Numbered from the stretch's first letter, positions 50,340 to 57,571 are shown. The stretch is DNA of 64,000 bases from Muscardinus avellanarius (GCA_963383645.1 OY726561.1:137426227-137490226), one strand, 5' to 3'. The notes: generated by a model not told the origin, from the letters alone. A program made the numbers and translations.

Positions 50340-52078
50340 TCAACAACAACACAACAACAACAACAACAACAATAATAATAATATAATAAAAGCAAGTGTC
50401 TTTAGGGGGCAAGGTGGTGCATGCCTATAATCCCAGTATATGGGAGGCTGAGACAGGAGAATTGTGGATCCGAGACCAGCCTCAGCAATTTAGCAAGGCC
50501 CTCAGCAACTTCGTGAGACCTGTTTCCAAATAAAAAATAAGGTAGTGCTGGGGTATAGCTAGCTGTATATGCCCCTGTGTTTAGTCTCCAGTCCCCCCCA
50601 CCCCCCACACACACACGATACTTCAGGCCCTGGTGACGTTGATCAGTCTGGCTGTGTTCACTTGACAGGACATGGCCAAGGCAGAGGGCCTCTGGAACTT
50701 GTTTTTGCCAGCTGTGAGTGGTCTCAGCCAGGTGGACTACGCCCTGATTGCAGAAGAAACTGGAAAATGTTCTTTTGCTCCAGATGTGTTCAACTGCCAA
50801 GCACCAGGTTACTCTATTAATCAAAATGGGAGTTTCTCTGATTATTTTGGGATAGTTTTAAATTTCCCTCTTTTGTGATCAGGAAATTTTCCTACACAAA
50901 ATCATTGATTTATAAATGTCACCGTCACTTTCCGCTTCCTTTGCTCGGATGTAAATAGAACACATGAATTCGAGGTTCTCACCGGACTATTATTTTGTTA
51001 AACATTATAATATTAAAAGTACTGTTGAAGTTGGTGTGATGGTGCACACCTGGAATCCCAGGACTTGCGAGGCTGTGACAGGAGGCTGGCAGGTTCCAGG
51101 CCAGCCTCAGCACCTTAGCGAGGCTCTCAGCAACCTAGGGAGATCCTGTTTCAAGACAAAATTAAAAAATAAAAAGAGGTATAACTCAGAGGTAGGATGC
51201 CTCTGGGTTCAATCCCCAGTAAATACTAATTAAAAAGAAAAAAGAGGTATATGAAATTATATTGAACTTCTGAGAGAAAACCTAAAACATAGACTGAATT
51301 GGCCAAAGTGCCTTCATTTCAGACTCTAGACTGACGGCCTCATTTCTTTGTCATGGTTAGGACAGCCCATCCACTTCTCGTGATGGTCGATCTTGTCCCT
51401 GGCATGAGTTTTCTTTCCTAAGCAATGATTTATCGAGTCACCTCTGCACTACCGTGATCCAGTACTGAGGCTCGTGAAAGAAACCTGTCCACAGAGCCCC
51501 TGAACGTCCCTCTTGATTGCGGGGCGCTATTGCACAGACTGCACATATTTTGTGGAAAGGGAAATGAATCAGCAGTCTCCTAGTTTAAAGCGTTTTATTG
51601 CGATTAGTAAGAAATAGATTTTGTATTGTGACCCAGTATGTAGCAAATGGAGTTGTACATGTGGGTTCATGGATGGATGGACGGACGGATGGATGGACGG
51701 ATGGATGGAGAAATATTCCTCTATGTTACTGAAACACAAGTTTCATGAAGCCATCCTTTCTTTCACTACATACAGTACCTTCAGGTATTTTCCACAGAGT
51801 CTAGTTCAGTCTGTTTTCTTTTTCACAGAATGCTAGCTATATTTTCTTAAGCTGATTTCACACCACACTAACGGTCAGGTACGACACACGCGGCGGCAGA
51901 AGACCTCGCGGCTCTGGTGGCCACGCCTCCCGTCTGACCCGTGACCACACGGGTCACTAGGAGCCATGGCTGATTTCCAAGTAGTCACATTGCATGGCCG
52001 TATCTCTTGTCATGTTTAAATGACATTACAAAATAGTTGACATTTTTCAAGTTGATCAGGGTAATAGATTGTATGTAT

Positions 52079-52109
<31 letters not shown>

Positions 52110-55100
52110 TTTTGGTGGTACTGGGGGTGGAACTCAGAGGCTTTCTACCTCCGGGCTACACTCCCAGACCTGTTTTCTATTTTATTTGGAAACAGGGTCT
52201 CACTAAGTTGCCGAGAGCCTCACTCAGTAGCTGAGGCTGGCTTCGAACCCGTGCAATCCTCCTGTCTCAGCCTCCCAAGCGCAGGGATTACAAGCGTGCG
52301 CCACCACGCCCCGGCTAATATAGATTGTCTTTAAATAAGTAATGATTAGCATAAGTAATGATTAGCAACTCTTCTAAGCAAAGAAGATATATAAAAGTGG
52401 GAGTAGGAAGCGAGGCGTCTCCCTGTTGAGGTAGAGAGATCTTCCCGGAGGCTGCGCCCTGCGTTTTGGAGCATTGCCAAAGAAGATAAGTAGGGCGTTC
52501 ACTTGCTGCTGATCACATACTTGCCGAGGTTTCTCAGCTAAAAGGATTAATTTCTACCTAACTTATGCAAATAATTTCCCAGAAACTATAATTATACAGC
52601 TATGGGGCATATATATAGTATTCCAATTTGTCCTTTTTTTTTTTTTGTCCTACAGTAAGTAATACAATATTACATATTGGAATGCTGAAAATAGCAATTT
52701 TAATTTCAAATCTATCACTAGAAAATTTGGGGGCCTTTGAGCTGATTTATTTATTTATTTATTTATTTAGTGGTACTGGAGATGGAACCCAGGGGCATTC
52801 TACCCCTAAGCTACACCCCCAGCCCTATTTTTCATTCTTTATTATTTTGAAACAGGGTCTCGCTAATTGCAGAGGGCCTCACAAAACAGCTTAGGCTGGC
52901 TGTAAACCTGTGTCTCAGCCTCCCAAGTACTGCAGTTATAAGCATGCGCCATCACATCCGGCTGTGAGCTGATTTATTTTAATAGGAAAGAATTTGTAGA
53001 GGTAACTGGGCTTATTTTCCCAACACATAAATAATAACTTTCCCAGCTTCTCCAAATAAACTGGTAATTTTGGAAAATACTTATTCAGTGTGTGTCTTAT
53101 TCAGTGATGGCCACGCCTCCCGTCTGACCCGTGACCACACGTGTCACTAGGAGCCATGGCTGATTTCATGGCCGTATCTGTTGTCATGTTTACTGACATA
53201 TTAGACAAACCATAACAAATTAGAACGAATTTAAAACAAGCAAAGAGCTGGGCGTGGTGGCGCACGCTTGTAATTCCCGCGCTTGGGAGGCTGAGACAGG
53301 AGGATCGCATGGGTTCGAAGCCAGCCTCAGCTATTAGTGAGGCTCTCAGCAACTTAGTGAGACCCTGTTTCCAAATAAAGTATAAAATAGGTCTGGGAGT
53401 ATAGCTCGGAGGTAGCTCTGGGTTCCACCCCCAATACCACCAAAAAACAAAAGCAAACAAACCAAAAAAAACAAGCAAAGAAAGTAAAGAAGAACTACTT
53501 GTGTTCATCTGCTAGGAATCTCATGCATTCGATATAATATTGGTTCTGTTAGGAGTATCTGAATAGAATATACACATGTCTTAAAATAGTTAACCTAGAG
53601 CCGGGCGTGGTGGCGCACGCTTGTAATCCCCGCGCTTGGGAGGCGGAGACAGGAGGATCGCGCAGGTTCGGAGCCAGCCGCGCTGGCGTAAGAGACCCTG
53701 TTTCAAAAATATAAAATAGGACTGGGAGTGTAGCCCGGAGGAAGAAGGGCTTCCAGGAACCCCAGTACCACCAAAAAAAAAAAAAAAAAAAAAAGTTAAC
53801 CTAGGTTTAACTCAATTTCCTGAAAGATTTCTCCCTCACCATCTTGAGTCCTCAGAACTCAGGGGAAAGGTTTTATGCAGTACTTTTAGCAGTTTGGTAG
53901 GAATGGGGACTAGAGAAACCCGGAGGTCATAGTGATCAAGCAAACTTGAAGCCCCGTTTTTTAGTCAAGGGAGCCACCATGGTGTATCACATGCCAAATA
54001 ACCCCCCCGGGGTGGACGGGACCTGACGTCCTCTGCTGGGCTTTCTACCCAGGGCAAGGGTTCTGTCTGTCCTCCATGTGCTGCAGAGAGGAGCAGGTGC
54101 TTCCCTGCAGGGTACGGGGTACACGAAAGTAAGGATTCTGTTGTAAAGGACAGTAATCGCGATGTAAGTTCAGAGGAAGGAGGTAGAGCAGACCGGGTCA
54201 TTAGAGATTTTTGCAGAGAAGAAATGACTGGTCCAAGTTCAGAGAGGGCCTGCTCCAAGCCCACCTGTGGAAGTTGGAAAGCTTGCGGTGTGTTGGGGGA
54301 ACAGCGTGTGGGCTGAGGAGCTGGAGTCTCCACAGGACCTGGGTGTCCGTTGTCCTCCAGGGGCGTGGCAGCCACTCCCAGGGGCACACAGGACTGCGAT
54401 GGAGCGGGAAAGACTTAGGCCAGTGAGCTGTTTCCTTCAGTCTTAAGAGTGAAACCTCATGAGAGCCATGCCGGGTGGGAAGAACGGGGCACGAGTCTGT
54501 GATTCAGAACAGGTTAAATCACTGTCCCCCGAAGGCCATTGAGTAGGAACTCTGACGTGACGTCACTGGGAATTACATTTAATGTACATTTCAGAGTATC
54601 TCTGAGGGCACACATTTGCTGTAAGAGGATGTCTGTCTCTCTCAGCTACACGAAGGTTTGATTTTCATATCGGTACATTTTACCATTTCCCCTTCTCTGT
54701 AGACACCGGCAACATGGAGGTGCTGCACCTGTACGGAAGCGAGGAGCAGAAGCGCCAGTGGCTGGAGCCGCTTCTGCAGGGCCACATCACCTCTGCCTTC
54801 TGCATGACAGGTAGGCACGCTGCTGTCCTTCGCACAGAGGCACCCCCTCACGGACGTGAATGTGCTTGTGTGCAGCCTGGTTTTCAGTCTCTGCACTTTT
54901 AACACAGAGATGAAAATTGTCCTCCCCTTTGGGAGGACACCGGGGGATTTTGGTACCCTGCTTTAGCATCAGCAGCCGAGGAAACCAGCGCTTACACTTT
55001 TTCAGCTTGTCGCCTGTGTGTGTTTAAGATTGTTTTTTGCCCTTGGGTATGAAACATTCATCTTCTGCCGTTATTTTATCTTGGCACAAAGTGCCCAACT

Positions 55101-56226
55101 CTTCAGTGAGCCCAGAAAAATGGAACTTTAACCACTGCTGGAATTATGGCTCAAATTATAGTCATGTAGAAAATGATGCTAAAAACATGTTAGCAAAAAT
55201 GACTTTGCTATCATTTATACATTGAAAACAGTCATTAACAACTCTTTAAAAGCCAAAATCACTGTTCCATAATTGAATTCAGCATTACACTGAGTTTCAG
55301 CTGGCCATAATTGAGTGTTTTCAATAATAAATTTTGCTGTCTTCTATAACAATTTAGAATGCCAAAATTGATTTTCACTGAAATGAGTAACCGGTATTTA
55401 ATACCTGCAGTATGAAATATTGTTTACAAAGCACTCATTGGGGTGTTATAAAGTACAACCCCCTTTCTCTAAAATCTAGGCCTCAAGTTTCAGAAGTAGA
55501 TTTTCATGAAATATCTAAGGAATACACTGAAAAGGACAGCAAATTAACAATTTCAAGTCACTCCTCGAGCTAGGTAACTCGTAAATGCTAGACAGGAAAG
55601 CGATTAGTTAAGAGCATCTCGTAGAAAACTTTCTGGAGACCTTCGTGCTGAGCAGGGCATCCAGAATGCGAGGTGCTCCGATTGGTGGAAGCACTCCCAA
55701 TGGAACAGCGAGGCACAGTGAGAGATGGTTTAAGGTAGTACGTTATATGATGGGGCAACCAGGCTGCCTGGGTCTCCACTATGGGGTGAAACACAGTATT
55801 CTTATCTACTTTTGATGACTGCGACAAAGGCCTAAGTGCGTTGTAGCCTGAGCCGTACATCAATGAGAAAGCCAAGAACACACTCATATTACCGACCCCG
55901 CCGCATTCCATGTACTTTCCTCCCTCGCTCTCCCAGTGCCTATTTACTGAATACGTATCTACAGTGTGCAGCTTGGTGGGGGGCAGACGGAAAGGGGGAG
56001 GATGGGAAGATGCCAAAGCCAAGGTCCAGGCGAGGATGCCTTCGCAGAGTCTGCATCCTCTTAGCCCAGCCTCTTCTGCAAACCTGGCTGTCTGCGGCCT
56101 CTCAGTTCAGCCTCTGTTCATTCCCAGAGCCCAATGTCGCTTCGAGTGATGCCACGAACATCGAATGTAGCATCCAGCGAGATGGCGACAGCTACATCAT
56201 CGAGGGCAAGAAGTGGTGGAGCTCCG
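20074..56226 (+). CDS. ACAD11: ACAD11, kinase-like/acyl-CoA dehydrogenase fusion (exons 1-13, 3' end outside window)
   Basis: ACAD11 joins an aminoglycoside-phosphotransferase-like kinase domain to an acyl-CoA dehydrogenase domain. The family acts in peroxisomal/mitochondrial fatty-acid breakdown and is linked to 4-hydroxyacyl-CoA use. Coding exons: 20074-20222, 24922-25021, 27166-27291, 27820-27981, 31900-32064, 34299-34440, 35015-35136, 37434-37540, 38881-39004, 49331-49408, 50669-50807, 54703-54810, 56128-56226. All junctions are GT-AG and in frame, giving residues 1-540 of a protein usually near 780. The kinase part shows the catalytic loop HGDFKLDN (H220, D222, N227) and the metal-site motif VLDWE (D242). 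The dehydrogenase part begins with [13 protein letters not shown], then [35 protein letters not shown] and KKWWSSG. The start at [19 protein letters not shown] is the first ATG in exon 1. The last exon ends one base into a codon, so at least one further exon is required. Confidence 0.96.
20874..21096 (+). mobile_element. B1-dID SINE with (AC)n tail
   Basis: In ACAD11 intron 1. A-rich linker between the halves, (AC)20-like tail at 21055-21096. Confidence 0.9.
21097..21822. other. ACAD11 intron 1 segment
   Basis: AT-rich, no recognised element. Confidence 0.45.
21823..22000 (+). mobile_element. Young-type B1-dID SINE, shortened
   Basis: Has the 'ggtctgggagtgtagc' linker of the young sublineage. 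A (TA)/(CATA)n run follows at 22024-22080. Confidence 0.88.
22081..22295 (+). mobile_element. SINE fragments (B1-dID without head, then ID-like piece)
   Basis: 5'-truncated B1-dID at 22081-22228 followed by a second tRNA-derived piece at 22243-22295 with 'attcaatccccagtactgag'. Confidence 0.7.
22670..22885 (+). mobile_element. B1-dID SINE inserted into another SINE head
   Basis: A B1 head starts at 22670 and is interrupted after about 35 bases by a second complete SINE starting near 22719. Confidence 0.8.
22886..22960. repeat. Purine-rich tract (GGAGAA/GAGGA)n
   Basis: About 65 bases with almost only A and G on the plus strand, following the SINE tail. Confidence 0.9.
22961..24555. other. 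ACAD11 intron 1 segment without gene
   Basis: Unique-looking sequence, moderately GC-rich after 23700. Short ORFs of at most 81 codons show no family resemblance. Confidence 0.45.
24556..24800 (+). repeat. Probable ancient interspersed repeat
   Basis: The succession 'gttatgatttgaattt', 'gcgggtcgctgggggcgtgg' and 'ctctgctcactggctgccatgagctg' resembles a medium-copy repeat common in rodent genomes. I cannot name the family with certainty. Confidence 0.4.
25141..25300 (-). mobile_element. L1 3'-end fragment
   Basis: Antisense piece with 'cattggtgcactgtgatcat' and the GC-rich 3'UTR end. Confidence 0.6.
25352..25412 (+). mobile_element. B1 head fragment
   Basis: About 60 bases with 'catctgtaatccccctattg'. 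The remainder is lost. Confidence 0.6.
25730..25937 (-). mobile_element. B1-dID SINE, diverged
   Basis: Antisense full-length copy in ACAD11 intron 2. Confidence 0.85.
25938..26916. other. ACAD11 intron 2 segment
   Basis: No gene recognised. Contains a C-rich run at 26580-26600. Confidence 0.45.
26917..27123 (+). mobile_element. B1-dID SINE next to ACAD11 exon 3
   Basis: Sense copy that ends only about 43 bases before the exon 3 acceptor at 27164-27165. Confidence 0.9.
28130..29200 (-). mobile_element. L1 ORF2 3' region, antisense
   Basis: Runs backwards through L1 landmarks: 'tccatttccctgcaagtgac', 'cattcatctgttgatggaca', 'ttccaaagtggctccacta', 'ttgatttgcatctctctgatt' and 'ttgccaacaccatttgttga'. 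Many stops, no intact ORF. Lies in ACAD11 intron 4. Confidence 0.88.
29200..29485 (+). mobile_element. L1 3'UTR end, sense, joined to the antisense L1 piece
   Basis: Resembles 42760-42990, including 'gtgcgcatgtacgtgaac' and the ending 'caccagtaaaacaataat'. Directly abuts the inverted ORF2 part, as expected for one 5'-inverted insertion. Confidence 0.6.
29570..29772 (-). mobile_element. B1-ID SINE with undeleted ID part
   Basis: The tRNA half keeps the middle segment 'catgcatgctaggcaagcac' that dID copies lack, joined to a diverged B1 half. Confidence 0.75.
29898..30102 (-). mobile_element. B1-dID SINE
   Basis: Antisense, diverged, both halves present. Confidence 0.85.
30380..30490 (+). mobile_element. 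MIR core fragment
   Basis: 'tttgcaacaaccccgagaca' and 'cgcagatgaggaagctga' match the core of the ancient mammalian MIR SINE. Confidence 0.65.
30680..31178 (-). mobile_element. L1 3' end, antisense
   Basis: From the 3' terminus ('tattggtgtattatattcat') through a GC-poor 3'UTR to 'ggctgagtaaagttccattg' and 'catctgttgatgggc'. Confidence 0.85.
31178..31280 (-). mobile_element. B1 head fragment fused to the L1
   Basis: 'cagggtcttgctaagttgct' to 'caccaccatgtctggctt'. No dID half; it starts directly at the L1 breakpoint. Confidence 0.8.
31452..31599. repeat. 74-bp tandem duplication
   Basis: Copies start at 31452 and 31526 ('atggcctccgcctatttatt') with very few differences, each containing a short (GT)n. 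Confidence 0.93.
32525..32803 (-). mobile_element. B1-dID SINE with (TTCC)n tract
   Basis: (TTCC)n with TTTC interruptions at about 32540-32630, then an antisense SINE to 32803 in ACAD11 intron 5. Confidence 0.88.
33028..33240 (+). mobile_element. B1-dID SINE with AAAT/AAAC tail
   Basis: Sense copy; part of the dID A-box side is lost ('agtagggctcagaggtagac'). Confidence 0.85.
33286..33530 (+). mobile_element. B1-dID SINE with (GA)n(CAGA)n tail
   Basis: The tail at 33477-33525 is a GA run followed by CAGA units. Confidence 0.9.
33848..34188. mobile_element. Inverted SINE pair upstream of ACAD11 exon 6
   Basis: Plus-strand B1 at 33848-33971, a (GT)n run 33972-33994, then an antisense B1-dID at 33995-34188. 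The two B1 parts are complementary and could pair in the pre-mRNA. The exon 6 acceptor is about 110 bases further on. Confidence 0.88.
34703..34910 (-). mobile_element. B1-dID SINE in ACAD11 intron 6
   Basis: Antisense copy ending about 105 bases before exon 7. Confidence 0.85.
35292..35516 (+). mobile_element. B1-dID SINE with (AAAG)n tail
   Basis: Sense copy; the AAAG tail is at 35490-35514. Confidence 0.88.
36012..36143 (+). mobile_element. Retro-inserted short polyadenylated sequence (LTR R-region-like)
   Basis: A 102-bp insert (36027-36128) ends in a poly(A) run preceded by AATAAA and is flanked by an exact 15-bp duplication, AAGACTAAGACTTAG (36012-36026 and 36129-36143). The body, with 'gagctgtaccgatactctg' and 'tctttctaataaacttcttt', looks like the 3' end of an LTR-driven transcript. 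Confidence 0.75.
36185..36725 (+). mobile_element. L1 ORF2 3' fragment, sense
   Basis: Landmarks 'cttttcaacaaatggtgctg', 'agacctggaaattagaccag', 'gaggaagcatgaacttgaat' and 'agaatatacgaagaactc'. Stops and indels break the frame. Confidence 0.88.
36726..38380. other. ACAD11 introns 7 and 8 around exon 8
   Basis: Apart from exon 8 (37434-37540) no recognised feature. Confidence 0.5.
38381..38596 (+). mobile_element. B1-dID SINE with (CAA)n tail
   Basis: Flanked by gattcaaaactag and gattcaaacctag, a target-site duplication with one mismatch. Confidence 0.9.
39325..39520 (+). mobile_element. B1-dID SINE, old, with (AT)n tail
   Basis: Sense copy at the start of ACAD11 intron 9. Confidence 0.85.
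39525..39605 (-). mobile_element. L1 3'-end fragment
   Basis: 'attttattggtgcattatag' terminus, antisense, next to the SINE tail. Confidence 0.6.
40019..40246 (+). mobile_element. B1-dID SINE with long (AC)n tail
   Basis: Sense copy, (AC)n at 40209-40246. Confidence 0.9.
40488..40693 (+). mobile_element. Young-type B1-dID SINE
   Basis: Carries 'gaagggcttccaggaacccc' in place of the usual dID B box; atccagaga repeats on both sides. Confidence 0.93.
40723..40850 (-). mobile_element. L1 3'-end fragment
   Basis: 'ggcgcactgtagtcatacat' terminus followed by C-rich 3'UTR. Confidence 0.65.
40851..41944. other. ACAD11 intron 9 segment, unexplained
   Basis: GC content is higher than its surroundings. 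A 193-codon open frame runs on the minus strand (41822-41241) without recognisable domains. It contains 'gtgattggctgatagg', which hints at an old LTR, but I cannot support that. Confidence 0.35.
41945..42420 (-). mobile_element. L1 ORF2 internal fragment, antisense, split by a SINE
   Basis: 'tttgcatggaatatcttttc', 'tttacctttaacctatgact' and after the SINE 'tgatttttagtccgctttgc' follow the antisense L1 order. Confidence 0.7.
42062..42238 (-). mobile_element. B1-dID SINE inserted in the L1
   Basis: Old antisense copy interrupting the fragment 41945-42420. Confidence 0.8.
42421..42990 (+). mobile_element. L1 3' end, sense
   Basis: Landmarks 'acagtggccgaattgtgggg', 'cccgtcagcagatgaatggc', 'atgccaagtgagataaacca', then a purine/C-rich 3'UTR ending 'caataaaagtacaaaa'. 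Confidence 0.85.
43092..43158 (+). mobile_element. SINE fragment at a duplication junction
   Basis: Middle part of a B1-dID identical to 43555-43617, joined directly to the duplicated segment at 43159. Confidence 0.85.
43159..43380 (+). repeat. 222-bp direct duplication, copy 1
   Basis: Aligns without gaps to 43902-44123 with three mismatches (98.6 % identity). Confidence 0.97.
43484..43702 (+). mobile_element. B1-dID SINE between the duplicated segments
   Basis: Full-length sense copy with the distinctive variant 'gaggtccctttgcaactcag' shared with 43092-43158. Confidence 0.92.
43902..44123 (+). repeat. 222-bp direct duplication, copy 2
   Basis: Partner of 43159-43380, offset 743 bp. Confidence 0.97.
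44448..44583 (-). mobile_element. Old 7SL-derived SINE monomer (proto-B1 type)
   Basis: 'ctcctgggctcaggtgatcc' and 'gcctcagcctctcgggtagc' keep the ancestral 7SL/Alu-like wording, unlike the B1 heads of the dID family here. No ID half. Confidence 0.75.
44612..44846 (+). mobile_element. B1-dID SINE with poly(A) tail
   Basis: Sense copy with a 26-base A run. Confidence 0.88.
45058..45233 (+). mobile_element. B1-dID SINE, head lost
   Basis: Starts inside the B1 part, AC tail. Confidence 0.8.
45667..45900 (-). mobile_element. (GT)n microsatellite plus B1-dID SINE
   Basis: (GT)26-like run at 45667-45719 derived from the SINE tail, then the antisense SINE. Confidence 0.9.
45990..46078 (-). mobile_element. 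dID half abutting L1
   Basis: SINE truncated after the dID and linker; the L1 3' end begins immediately. Confidence 0.78.
46079..46500 (-). mobile_element. L1 3'UTR fragment, antisense
   Basis: 'ctgatctcacttaacataat', 'catcttcttgcaaatagcat' and 'ttctttattgctgagtagg' in antisense order. Confidence 0.8.
46525..46878 (-). mobile_element. B1-dID SINE followed by a second B1
   Basis: TTTA repeat, SINE to 46743, then another antisense B1 without dID to 46878. Confidence 0.85.
47027..47221 (-). mobile_element. Young-type B1-dID SINE with target-site duplication
   Basis: ggctgatcattat repeats on both sides. Confidence 0.92.
47258..47405 (-). mobile_element. B1 SINE without dID, (TTG)n side
   Basis: GTT-rich tail complement, then the B1 part only. 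Confidence 0.8.
47406..48094. other. ACAD11 intron 9 segment without assigned element
   Basis: Contains a 167-codon plus-strand ORF (47517-48020) lacking recognisable domains. May be an ancient repeat; not supported as a gene. Confidence 0.35.
48095..48620 (+). mobile_element. Nested SINEs ending in compound (AC)n(AT)n
   Basis: B1 at 48095-48238, a complete B1-dID at 48245-48440, a further dID piece at 48460-48515, then (AC)n to about 48580 and (AT)n to 48617. Confidence 0.85.
48790..49014 (-). mobile_element. B1-dID SINE with GTTT-rich side
   Basis: Antisense copy preceded by (GTTT)n. Confidence 0.88.
49036..49212 (+). mobile_element. B1-dID SINE, intermediate type, lacking its first 25 bases
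   Basis: Has 'ggttcgaagcc' in the B1 and a standard 'cccctgggttccacccc' dID box; about 120 bases before ACAD11 exon 10. Confidence 0.88.
50125..50394 (+). mobile_element. Young-type SINE with (AAT)n(AAC)n tail
   Basis: The tail from 50296 is AAT units, then AAC, then AAT again. 'aaagcaagtctc'-like sequence lies on both sides. Confidence 0.92.
50408..50618 (+). mobile_element. B1-dID SINE just before ACAD11 exon 11
   Basis: C-run and AC tail end about 50 bases before the exon 11 acceptor. Confidence 0.88.
51028..51232 (+). mobile_element. B1-dID SINE
   Basis: Sense copy in ACAD11 intron 11. Confidence 0.85.
51669..51707. repeat. (GGAT/GGAC)n microsatellite
   Basis: Interrupted tetranucleotide repeat of about 39 bases. 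Confidence 0.93.
51917..52020. repeat. Direct duplication, copy 1 (partner 53107-53195)
   Basis: 'tggccacgcctcccgtctga' onward is repeated 1.19 kb downstream; this copy has about 15 extra bases (near 51978-51993). Confidence 0.93.
52076..52316 (-). mobile_element. B1-dID SINE, intermediate type, with (TTTA)n
   Basis: (TTTA)9-like run, then an antisense SINE. Confidence 0.9.
52738..52979 (-). mobile_element. B1-dID SINE with (TTTA)n and target-site duplication
   Basis: tgagctgattta occurs at 52738 and again at 52965, bounding the element. Confidence 0.92.
53107..53195. repeat. Direct duplication, copy 2
   Basis: Matches 51917-52020 apart from an internal deletion and two or three substitutions. 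Confidence 0.93.
53246..53466 (+). mobile_element. B1-dID SINE, intermediate type
   Basis: Flanked by aaaacaagcaaag on both sides; B1 box GGTTCGAAGCC. Confidence 0.92.
53597..53793 (+). mobile_element. Young-type B1-dID SINE
   Basis: Flanked by agttaacctag; dID box replaced by 'ggcttccaggaacccc'. Confidence 0.94.
54811..56127. other. ACAD11 intron 12
   Basis: No SINE or L1 recognised over about 1.3 kb, which is unusual for this window. No gene seen. ORFs up to 147 codons run over the exon 13 edge or lie antisense and are not supported. Confidence 0.5.
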
Positions 56227-56326
56227 GTGAGTGGCCTCCATGGCTCCTCTTCCCCCACAGGTGGAGAACTTCATGCTAGGAAAAAGCTCTGACCACATCT
56301 CTTTCAGGTCTGTCTTGGAAGGCATT

Positions 56327-56449
56327 TTAAAAAAAGTTTTATTGGTGCATTTTAGTCATACATCTTAATGGGTACTATGTTGGAGGTGTACGTGCACACA
56401 TCGCCCACTTAGCCCTTCCCCAATCCCTCCCCCACCCTCCTTCTCATGT
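56327..56449 (-). mobile_element. Very short L1 insertion (3' end only) with target-site duplication
   Basis: About 120 bases of L1 3' terminus flanked by TTGGAAGGCATTTT at 56315-56328 and 56450-56463. Confidence 0.85.
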
Positions 56450-56540
56450 TTGGAAGGCATTTTCAAAATTAGAAGTAGTAGATAAGAGGAGCAGTCATTT
56501 AAAAAAGATAAGCTATATGTGTTATTAAAACTAAGTTATT

Positions 56541-56735
56541 AAGCTGGGCGTGGTGGCGCATGCTTGTCATCCCAGCATTTGGCAGGCTGAGACAGAAGGA
56601 TCATGGTTCGCAGCCAGCCTCAGCTACTTAGTGAGGCCTTTGCAACTCAGTGAGACCCTGTTTCAGAATAGAGAATAAAAAATACAGCTGGGGGTGTTGC
56701 TCAGAGGTAGAATACCCCTGGGTTCATCCCCAGTA

Positions 56736-56776
<41 letters not shown>
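56541..56776 (+). mobile_element. B1-dID SINE with (AC)n tail
   Basis: Flanked by aactaagttatt on both sides. Confidence 0.93.
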
Positions 56777-56778
<2 letters not shown>

Positions 56779-56796
56779 CACAACTAAGTTATTGTG

Positions 56797-56872
56797 GGGG
56801 CTGGGGGTGTACCTCAGGAGGAGAGCATTTGCTTAGCATGCACAAGGCCCTGAGTTCAATACCCAACAGCCC
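56797..56872 (+). mobile_element. Stand-alone ID element
   Basis: 'gggctgggggtgtacctcag' then 'gcttagcatgcacaaggccc' and 'gagttcaata': a tRNA-derived SINE with undeleted middle and both promoter boxes, not fused to B1. Confidence 0.8.
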
Positions 56873-57317
56873 TCCCAGATAATACTATTAATAATTTATT
56901 ATATTCCATATTTTATTGCTTAACATATGTGTTTAAATGGAAAATTAAAAATTATCCATAGGTAGTATGTCACTCAGCTCTCAGTCATGGACTCAGATCA
57001 AATGGTTAGGAAGGCTGTAGACTTGGAACCAGGATACTTAGCCATTGGAGAATTCCTTCTCAAATATACATGAAAAGTTCAACATTTACTAGGATAACCA
57101 GTAAATACTAAAGACAGTGACATTCTACAAATAAATTATGTGCTTAGGAAATTACCAAGAACGGATGGAAATGCCAGAAATCTTAAGAGTTTGGGTGGTT
57201 GCTTCTTTTGCTTGTAAGTTGTTATTTTTTTCCAGAATTTTATAAAATTATGAGTTAAGAAACAGAAAAACAAGATTAAAGTTTGTTATGGATTTTTTGT
57301 GTATATGTGCAGGTGCG

Positions 57318-57557
57318 TGTGTATGTGTGTGGCACTAGGGGTTGAAGCCAGGACATTCTATCTCTAAGCTACATCTCCAGCCCTTATTACTTTTTGTTTT
57401 GAGAAAAGGTCTCACCAGGATGCTTAGAGTCTTTGCTAAGTTGCTGAGTCTGGTCTCAAACCTGTGATCCTCCTGTCTCAGCCTCGCAAGTACTGGAATT
57501 ACAGGAATACACCTGTATTTATTTATAGTTAAATAAAAATTTAACTATACGCCTGGC
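57318..57557 (-). mobile_element. B1-dID SINE with an AT-rich insertion near its head
   Basis: The antisense copy runs to 57517, then 30 bases of AT-rich palindrome, then the last B1 bases 'cgcctggc' at 57550-57557. Confidence 0.75.
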
Positions 57558-57571
57558 ATAGTTAAATTTTT
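57524..57571. repeat. Alternating inverted repeat (cruciform-capable)
   Basis: tatagttaaat (57524-57534), aaaaatttaactat (57535-57548) and atagttaaattttt (57558-57571). Either neighbouring pair can fold. Confidence 0.9.

Noticed and set aside
56797..56872. tRNA gene
   Set aside because: tRNA-like boxes are present, but the whole is an ID SINE; it cannot fold as a tRNA.
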